Source: Fremontodendron californicum
Taxonomy: Eukaryota; Streptophyta; Magnoliopsida; Malvales; Malvaceae
Direction: 5' to 3'
Assembly (NCBI GenBank): GCA_030761205.1
Contig: JAULJL010000041.1
Span: 1,808,001 to 1,872,000 of the forward strand
DNA length: 64,000 nucleotides
Below are positions 57,555 to 64,000 of this stretch, in pieces. The translations under genes were made by a program, and so were the position numbers. The notes beneath the pieces were generated by a model. That model worked only from the letters and a program-made list of their open reading frames with translations. It was not told the DNA's origin and did not search any database. Position 1 is the stretch's first letter; every line of letters starts with the position of its first letter.

Positions 57555-58029
57555 TGTTGGAATATGGTATGGCTCAAAGTCACATTTGGTGGCTTACCAC
57601 CAATAATGGAGCTACCACTTGCACCACTTGCACCACCAATAATGGAAGCTACCACTTGCAAATGGATGGTGGCTATGGTGGCTGCCACTTGATGTATGTT
57701 CACACCTTGATATTATGGCTATAAATAGCCATGTAGAGTAAGAGAGAAAAGATGAGTAGAGTAGAGTTGAGTTGAGTAAGTTAGAGCTAAATTGTTGAAG
57801 CAAATACTCTGTGTTTATAGAGTAATTCGGTATTGTGTTGAGTTGTGAGTTCAGTGCTTGTGTAGCACCTTGAATTCTGTATTTGTTTGTACTCTAAACT
57901 CCATTAATACAAAGCTTCAAGCTCCTCCTCCCGTGGACGTAGGCACAGTTGCCGAACCACGTAAAATATCGGTGTTTTTTCAGTGTGTTTAAATCGGTTT
58001 TAGTAATATCAATTCGCTTCCGCACAACA
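57555..58029 (+). repeat. 5' LTR of Copia copy 2, shortened
   Basis: 475 bp, TGTTGG...CACAACA. A stretch between two gatggtggctatggtggct repeats present in the 3' LTR is missing here, as expected for slippage or recombination between direct repeats. TATA-like ctataaata is at about 57719-57727, inside the palindrome ggctat-aa-atagcc. Confidence 0.93.
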
Positions 58030-58032
58030 AAT

Positions 58033-58044
58033 TGGTATCAGAGC
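58033..58044 (+). other. Primer-binding site, Copia copy 2
   Basis: tggtatcagagc three bases behind the 5' LTR, complementary to initiator tRNA(Met). Confidence 0.9.
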
Positions 58045-58129
58045 CAATTTTTACGTAAAACCGAGTTTGTTCGATTCTGTCCGTTTTTCAAAAGTGCTCC
58101 AATTTGTGTTTTGAAAATACCAGGTTGAA

Positions 58130-58430
58130 GAGGTCGTCGAGAGGAGTGCAGCAGAATCAACCGGAGCGCCAGAAGACACCGCACGCGCCCGCACGCGCCG
58201 CCAGAAGGGCTGAGAGTGAGCCTCACGCGCCCACGCGCCGCACGCGCCTCCTGAGGTTGAAGACGCGTGAAGCCCACGCGCAGCACGCGCCACACGCGCC
58301 TCCAGAGGTTGAAGACGCGTGAAGCCCACGCGCCCCACGCGCCGGCCACCAAACAGCTCCACGCGCCGCCGCACGCGCCGCCATACGCCGCCCACGCGCC
58401 GTCGCAGCTCCGACCAACTTTTTTGGGCTA
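58130..58430 (+). repeat. GC-rich CACGCGC repeat leader, Copia copy 2
   Basis: Repeated cacgcgcc, ccgcacgcgcc and gaggttgaagacgcgtgaagc units make this the most GC-rich stretch of the window together with 33600-33905. The unit gaggttgaagacgcgtgaag occurs at least twice. Open frames of about 90-130 codons on both strands are composition artefacts. Confidence 0.85.
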
Positions 58431-58664
58431 TTTTTTGAGCCATTTCCGAACACTATTCCGAGACTTTTTCGAGCCGGTTGAGCTAAACCGAGTCCATTTC
58501 GAGCCACTTGTATCAGAATATTCGCAGAATATTCACCGTGTGTCCAAAATTTACACAGTTGGACCCGTTCCTGGCTATTTTGACTATTCCGGACTCAACC
58601 GCGACATCCGTTTTTCCATACAGGTAACGGAAAAACTCTGAGTTGGTAATTTTGTTTTATTACC

Positions 58665-59960
58665 ATGGCAGAATCATTAGAGACACATGAAACAACCAGC
58701 AGCGCACGATCAAGTTCTTATATCAGAAAGAACTCGATGACCACTGCAAAGTTCGAGGTGGAGAAATTTGATGGCACCAACAACTTTGGCATGTGGCAGT
58801 GCGAAGTTCAGGATCTGTTATTCCGAGAGGGTTCATATATCGCTCTGGAAGACAGGCCCAGAGATATTTCGGAAGACGACTGGAAATTTGTCAACCGTCA
58901 GGCTTGTGGCACAATCCGGTTATGCCTAGCCAAGGACCAGAAGTACTTTGTCATGAGAGAGAATAATGCAAAAACTCTCTGGAAACAACTCGAGGACAAG
59001 TACATGACAAAAAGCATGGAGAACAGACTCTATCTGAAGAAAAAGCTGTTCCGCTTCCAGTATATGCAAGGTATCACCATGCAGGAGCATCTAGTAAGTT
59101 TTAACAAAATCCTCGCTGATCTTGAAAATCTAGATGCAAATATCTTTGATGAAGATAAGGCTCTTACTCTGTTAAATTCCTTGCCTGATAGCTATGATCA
59201 TTTAACCACTACACTGTTGTATGGTAAAAATGATATAGAATATGTTAATGTTAGTAATGCTCTGGTGAATAATGAGTATCGGAAAAAGGATCAGCATGAT
59301 CACCAGAATACTACACCAGAAGCTTTAACTGTGTACAGAGGCAGGACGAACAACCAAGGAGCCGGAGAAAACAAGCGAGGTAAATCCCGCTCAAAGAGGG
59401 GATCATCAAGAACACGACTCTCGAGGGACGAGTGTGCCTTTTGCCATGAGAAAGGGCACTGGAGGAATAACTGTCCTAACATGGAGAAGTCGACTGTGAA
59501 TGTAGCTCAAGAATCTGAGGGAGAAGAAGACTGTGCATTTACGATTTCCACAACAACACACCCTTCAGATCAATGGATTCTGGATTCTGGATGTTCCTAC
59601 CACATGTGTCCGAACCGGAAGTGGTTCTCAAACTTCAAGGAGTTTGATGGAGGGATTGTCCATATGGGCAATGACAATACTTGTCACACTAGAGGCATCG
59701 GAACGATCCGACTGAAAATGCATGACGGTACAATTAGACAACTTACAGACGTAAGGTATGTCCCTGATCTCAAGAAGAACCTCATATCACTGGGGGTCTT
59801 AGACTCAAATGGTTACAAGGTGACCATTCAGAATGGAGTCCTGAGAGTTGTACGTGGAGCATTCTTAGCAATGACGGGTTATATGAAGGGAAATCTGTAT
59901 CTCCTTGACAGAGAAACCGTGACAAGCAGAGCAGCAGCCTCTCACAGAATGATGGGATAA
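58665..59960 (+). CDS. Copia Gag with start of protease, copy 2
   Basis: 431 codons, nearly identical to the ORF at 33364-32069, with scattered substitutions (for example residue 38 Asn for Thr, 161 Phe for Ser). Domains: UBN2/retrotran_gag (about 30-205), basic linker, CCHC knuckle at 257-270, protease DSG at 307-309, end at SHRMMG where the integrase is deleted. The start codon follows the leader; no other ATG in frame precedes it. An unbroken frame in the older copy, whose Pol is riddled with shifts, argues that Gag was the constrained part of the element. Confidence 0.92.
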   Translation: MAESLETHETTSSARSSSYIRKNSMTTAKFEVEKFDGTNNFGMWQCEVQDLLFREGSYIALEDRPRDISEDDWKFVNRQACGTIRLCLAKDQKYFVMRENNAKTLWKQLEDKYMTKSMENRLYLKKKLFRFQYMQGITMQEHLVSFNKILADLENLDANIFDEDKALTLLNSLPDSYDHLTTTLLYGKNDIEYVNVSNALVNNEYRKKDQHDHQNTTPEALTVYRGRTNNQGAGENKRGKSRSKRGSSRTRLSRDECAFCHEKGHWRNNCPNMEKSTVNVAQESEGEEDCAFTISTTTHPSDQWILDSGCSYHMCPNRKWFSNFKEFDGGIVHMGNDNTCHTRGIGTIRLKMHDGTIRQLTDVRYVPDLKKNLISLGVLDSNGYKVTIQNGVLRVVRGAFLAMTGYMKGNLYLLDRETVTSRAAASHRMMG

Positions 59961-61330
59961 TCCGACACTTCACTGTTCCTGGCACTCCCCAGCAGAATGG
60001 AGTTGCAGAAAGGATGAATCGAACTTTGGTTGATAAAGTTCGCTGTATGTTATCCCAATCGAGCTTGAGCAAAGCATTTTTGGGCGGAGGCTTTATTGTT
60101 CGCCTCCCACATTATCAACAGACTACCCTCCACCGCAATTGATGGGAAGACTCCCATAGAGGTGTGGTCCGGATATTCTGCCATTGAATATGATCGGCTT
60201 CGTAATTTCGGATGCCCAGCGTATTTTCACGTTAGTGAATCAAAACTGGATCCTAGAGCCAAGAAAGCTGTCTTCTTTGGGCTTTAGTGAAGGAGTAAAG
60301 GCATTCCGACTGTGGAACCTTGAGTCAAAGAAAGTCATCGTAAGCCGAGATGTTGCCTTTGACGAATCTGTAATGCTGAAACTGTCAACTCCAGAGAATG
60401 TGAACCAAGATTCTCTAAAGCAGGTGGAGTTTGAATCAGAAGATGCTGGTCAAAATTCAGATGAATCTGAACCAGAATCTGATGACACCTTAACTGAAGT
60501 GGAGGAGTCATCACCGGAAATCTTTCAGCAACTTGAATCAGTTGTCACTAGTAGACCGAATAGACATATTCAGAAACCTGCTCGATACACAGACATGGTG
60601 GCATACGCCCTTCCAGTAATTGATGATGATGTTCTGATCAATTACAAAGAAGCTGTAAACAGCCCTGTGCATGCCCAGTGGAAGGAGGCGATGGATGAAG
60701 AGATGACATCACTTCATCAAAATCAGACTTGGAAGTTGGTTCCACTTCCAACACTCAAAAGATCAATTGGGTGCAAATGGGTCTTTGCCAAAAAGGAGAG
60801 TGCTACCGGCAAAGACAGCATCAGATACAAAGCCAGATTGGTAGCCAAAGGTTAGGCTCAAAAAGAAGGAATAGACTACAATGAGGTATTTTCACCTGTT
60901 GTTAAGCATGCATCTATTCGGATCTTATTGGCTTTAGTAGCACTGTATAACCTAGAGTTAGTTCAACTTGATGTAAAAATTGCATTCCTCCATGGTTCCT
61001 TAGAGGAGGAAATTTGTATGACTCAACCAGATGGTTTTTTGAGTCCCCGGTCGCAAAGATTACAAAAGCAAGTTGAACCGATCACTGTATGGTCTGAAAC
61101 AATCCCGTGACAGCTGTACAAATGGTTGGACTGTTTCATGACAAGATGAAAAATACACACACAGTCAATTTGATCACTGTGTTTATTTCCGGAAACTTCA
61201 AGATGGATCATTTGTCTATCTGCTGAAAAAGGCAAGGTGGAGATCGACAGGCTGAAGGCTCAACTGAGCTCAGAGTTCGAGATGATCTTGGAGAAGCTAA
61301 GAAAATTCTTAGGAAGGAGATTAGAATAGA
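59961..61330 (+). pseudogene. Broken Pol remnant of Copia copy 2
   Basis: Pieces in order: end of integrase (PQQNGVAERMNRTLVDKVRC, frameshifted near 60080), HIINRLPSTAIDGKTPIEVW to about 60287, a shift into GFSEGVKAFRLWNLESKKV, the linker EESSPEIFQQLESVVTSRPN and the reverse transcriptase start (QWKEAMDEEMTSLHQNQTWK to LVAKG, stop at about 60853). The RT middle follows (60928-61010, LVQLDVKIAFLHGSLEEEI), then frameshifts. The expected catalytic YVDD segment is absent between SFVYLL and KGKVEIDRL (near 61226), and RNase H is reduced to a short scrap near 61340-61400. Confidence 0.85.
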
Positions 61331-61481
61331 CAAAAAAAAAAATTGACTCAGGCTCAGTGCATTGATGAAACATGCCAATGCAGTAGGTGCCTTAATGTGA
61401 GTAATGGTGTGTACATTTGAAGGAGAAAGGAGGAAGCTCTGATCTGTGAATTCTCTCTGTGGATTTTCGCCAAGGTGGAGA

Positions 61482-61491
61482 TTGTTGGAAT
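61482..61491 (+). other. Polypurine tract, Copia copy 2
   Basis: aaggtggaga one base before the 3' LTR. Confidence 0.85.
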
Positions 61492-61492
61492 A

Positions 61493-62012
61493 TGGTATGG
61501 CTCAAAGTCACCTTTGGTGGCTTACCACCAATAATGGAGCTACCACTTGCACCACTTGCACCACCAATAATGGAAGCTACCACTTGCAAATGGATGGTGG
61601 CTATGGTGGCTACCACTTGCAATGTGTTCACACCAAGATAGGTGGTGGATGGTGGCTATGGTGGCTGCCACTTGATGTATGTTCACACCTTGATATTATG
61701 GCTATAAATAGCCATGTAGAGTAAGAGAGAAAAGATGAGTAGAGTAGAGTTGAGTTGAGTAAGTTAGAGCTAAATTGTTGAAGCAAATACTCTGTGTTTA
61801 TAGAGTAATTCGGTATTGTGTTGAGTTGTGAGTTCAGTGCTTGTGTAGCACCTTGAATTCTGTATTTGTTTGTACTCTAAACTCCATTAATACAAAGCTT
61901 CAAGCTCCTCCTCCCGTGGACGTAGGCACAGTTGCCGAACCACGTAAAATATCGGTGTTTTTTCAGTGTGTTTAAATCGGTTTTAGTAATATCAATTCGC
62001 TTCCGCACAACA
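61493..62012 (+). repeat. 3' LTR of Copia copy 2
   Basis: 520 bp, TGTTGG...CACAACA; full version of the direct-repeat region (ggtggctatggtggct in three versions). Confidence 0.93.
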
Positions 62013-62101
62013 ATCTTTTCCAGATGCTCCCATCCATTGGGTCATCCACCAAAATTTGTGCCAGAAAACACACATGAAATGCAACCCTCTGCCAGTCAAA
62101 A
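62013..62101 (-). pseudogene. Raffinose synthase-family gene fragment (exon part upstream of the Copia insertion)
   Basis: On the minus strand an acceptor ttcag at 62102-62106 is followed by LAEGC, then, after a one-base shift, FMCVFWHKFWWMTQWMGASG, which runs up to the target duplication and continues at 57549 as DVPFETQ. This order (EGCRF, then FK/HKLWWMTQ, then G-x-DVPFETQ) is characteristic of the raffinose synthase/SIP family. The Copia insertion splits this exon exactly at the aagat target. Confidence 0.83.
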
Positions 62102-62840
62102 CTGAAACTTATCTAATGGGATCAAAATCATCTAAAATAAATCGAAATACTTGATCATGACCCTACTCTCTAGCACTTATAGTTTTGTTTCTAAACTGCA
62201 CATTTCAATGCCATAAAAAACCATAGGCAGAAGTATAATTAAAGTTGAAATTTAATTCTCTAATTAACTAAAGCTAAAATCAAAGGTTAAGCAAATTTCA
62301 TGACTAAGGAACTATTTTTCTCCCTCTGAAGAACAGAGAAAAAAAATGAGTTGAACTGAATTTAGACTTTGAATATTGGAGTTAGAGCCAAAATCCAACT
62401 CATTTTTTAAACGAGTTTTAGTTTTTTTTTTTGCCTAAATCCATTTTTAAACCAAATATTTTTGTCCAAAACCTTTCAGATATCAAACGAACCTTCGAAC
62501 TTGGAAGTTAGCTCGGCCATGGATAGGTTTAACCACAAGAAGCAAATCATAAAAAATAAAAGAAGAATGCTTGCACAAAAAGATATGCAGCCAAATCAAA
62601 ATATGAAACAAACAAATTTGGAAGGCATGAATTCTTCATGAATCTAATAACAGCCAGAAAACAAGAAGCTGTATTAAATCATGAATGAATATTAAAATTC
62701 ATTAAAAATATGTTTTGAGAGGCAGCCTTACACATAAATAAATATATATATATATATATGTTTAACGAATGATTCTAATACACAGTACCTTCAAACTAAC
62801 AGAGATCGATGAGACAAAGTACTGGAACTGGTAATGTTAC
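62102..62840. other. Unassigned DNA between two captured gene fragments
   Basis: No coding segment was recognised. It contains a (TA)n tract at 62743-62760. It may be intron or filler of the CACTA element. Confidence 0.4.
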
Positions 62841-62844
62841 CACG

Positions 62845-63083
62845 CCTACATTATTTGCAAGCTCATTCCACAAAGAAACCACCACCGTCTTCTTCCTGAC
62901 ATCCAGAAATGTATGGCTTCAATAAATCATAATTAAAAAAGAAACTTATAGCAGTGAACAAGCACACTTATGTTTCATCTGCAACAATCAAATCTCGCTT
63001 TGGAATATTCTCATTTCCAATCTTCCTTTTAATATTTGATAAAGGAGTAACACTTTGAACAACTCCAATAATATCTGGAATTC
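62845..63083 (-). pseudogene. RPA70 (replication protein A large subunit) gene fragment
   Basis: Two exon-like pieces on the minus strand. 63083-62972 encodes DIIGVVQSVTPLSNIKRK then ENIPKRDLIVADET; 62895 to about 62845 encodes KKTVVVSLWNELANNVG. Both match consecutive exons of plant RPA1/RPA70 in its central single-strand DNA-binding region (VIGVVQSVSP, then KRDI-x-x-ADETKKTVVVSLWN). The donor after the first piece reads ATAAGT in place of GTAAGT (62971-62966), so splicing would fail. Only some 55 codons are present. The parent protein binds single-stranded DNA in replication and repair. Confidence 0.85.
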
Positions 63084-63977
63084 GATGCAGTAAAAGACAA
63101 CGGACTCATCTTATACACAACTAAAGTCTACCATAAATGATAGTTTCCCTTGCAACTATAATTCCATATCAGTTTCACATTAGTCACAGTAACTTCAACT
63201 TTTTATAGAACTCTGCCACTGAAAAAGGATTTGAACAAAATGACACATATTGTCTAAAGAGCAAATCCATTTTCATTTTTCAATGTCTACTGATATCCAA
63301 TATAGAAGTGCAAGGATCTTGGAATTTCCTCTTTTTACTCATAACTCAAGCCCACTTGTTATCAGAACATAATAGAACTACCAACATTTCATCAAATTCT
63401 AACAATATCACTACAAAACCCACACTGAGCATCAAAAGTCAAAGCCCAAACAATCACCTACAACTTCACTGACATTTTCACAAACATTAAAAAGACATAA
63501 CCAAAAAGGAAATAAAACCAGCTAAACGCTGAAACATAGCTCAAGTTCATGGGCTCTTGTTTTTATAGACATTTTCACAAGGCCAAGAACATTTAAATAT
63601 TAACTAACGAATATCCTATAGAACAATCGTCAAATTTCAAACTGAAATCTTCTATCTCCAAGGAAAATGCAAGTCAATAAAGAGAAATTTCTAATTCTTC
63701 TTTTCTATAATTTCCTTTAAAGGTACTCCAGATTCGGTCATAAATTTTCTAATCTTTTCTTATATATCGAAAATTTCCTTTCAATCTCTCTCTCTTTGTT
63801 ATTCTCTAGCATTAGACAATATTAATCTCCATGATTAGAAGCAAAATCTCTAATTTTTTATTGGAAAAAGAAAAAACAAATTAAGCATGGTGAAAGCGTA
63901 AGAAAATGACAGAAAATCCAAATGATAATTTTAAAAAAAAAAAGCATGGTTTAGATAAGAAGAAAATATAGAAACAT
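63084..63977. other. Unassigned DNA, right part of the presumed CACTA element
   Basis: Composition is more balanced than intergenic DNA in the left half of the window. No coding segment was recognised. Confidence 0.4.
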
Positions 63978-64000
63978 ACCGACGGTCAGAAAAGAGAGAA
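63978..64000. mobile_element. Start of a second CACTA subterminal motif block (window edge)
   Basis: ataccgacggtcag matches the subterminal motif at 55692-55704. Only one copy is inside the window, so this is tentative. Confidence 0.4.

Larger units (their letters stand above)
57555..62012 (+). mobile_element. Full-length Copia-type LTR element, internally deleted (copy 2)
   Basis: Bounded by a 5-bp target-site duplication atctt (57550-57554 and 62013-62017). LTRs: 57555-58029 (475 bp) and 61493-62012 (520 bp). It has the same family, same leader and same large Pol deletions as copy 1 (30093-34541), in opposite orientation. It is inserted within an exon of the raffinose synthase fragment. 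The LTRs differ by a 45-bp deletion in the left one and at least one substitution, so this copy seems older than copy 1. Confidence 0.95.

Overview
This window is nuclear DNA of a flowering plant, most likely a core eudicot. The evidence is short GT-AG introns, very AT-rich intergenic DNA full of (TA)n tracts, plant-specific gene families (AED3-type aspartyl protease, Rx-type CC-NBS-LRR, SIP1-clade trihelix factor) and a dense mix of plant transposons. I could not fix the species. The window holds two genes that look intact, one broken resistance gene, several gene relics and many mobile elements.

Layout. 1-11750: AT-rich intergenic DNA with a tRNA-derived SINE family (898-1079 and 5275-5454, both with clear target-site duplications), a TRIM-like relic (4850-5570), a foldback element and a Helitron-like copy (6770-7654). 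11843-14212 (+): a three-exon apoplastic-type aspartyl protease; its 3' flank is present three times in tandem (14270-15840), one copy split by a hAT-like MITE. 16680-18720: an NBS-LRR relic (-) carrying a 5'-truncated LINE with a 14-bp target-site duplication. 20328-20375: the tail of another NLR relic. 21727-25849 (-): an Rx-type NLR in three reading frames. 30093-34541 (-): a full Copia-type element with two 523-bp LTRs that look identical by eye. 34865-35198: a TRIM relic. 41540-44027: a foldback element, a MITE and three head-to-tail Helitron-like units. 45362-47305 (+): a two-exon trihelix transcription factor with a MITE just behind its stop. 47560-55600: AT-rich DNA with further dispersed repeats. 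55600 to the right edge: a CACTA-type transposon end followed by exon fragments of two unrelated host genes (a raffinose synthase-like gene and RPA70), the first split by a second copy of the same Copia family (57555-62012).

How it fits together. The two Copia copies share the same internal deletions (most of integrase, the reverse transcriptase catalytic YVDD segment and RNase H), yet each keeps a 431-codon Gag-protease-start ORF, LTRs, primer-binding site and polypurine tract. They therefore look like copies of an already defective master that was mobilised in trans, close to the TR-GAG concept. The right end looks like a gene-capturing (Pack-type) CACTA element; its right terminus is outside the window, so that remains inference. 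The intact genes are apparently independent loci.
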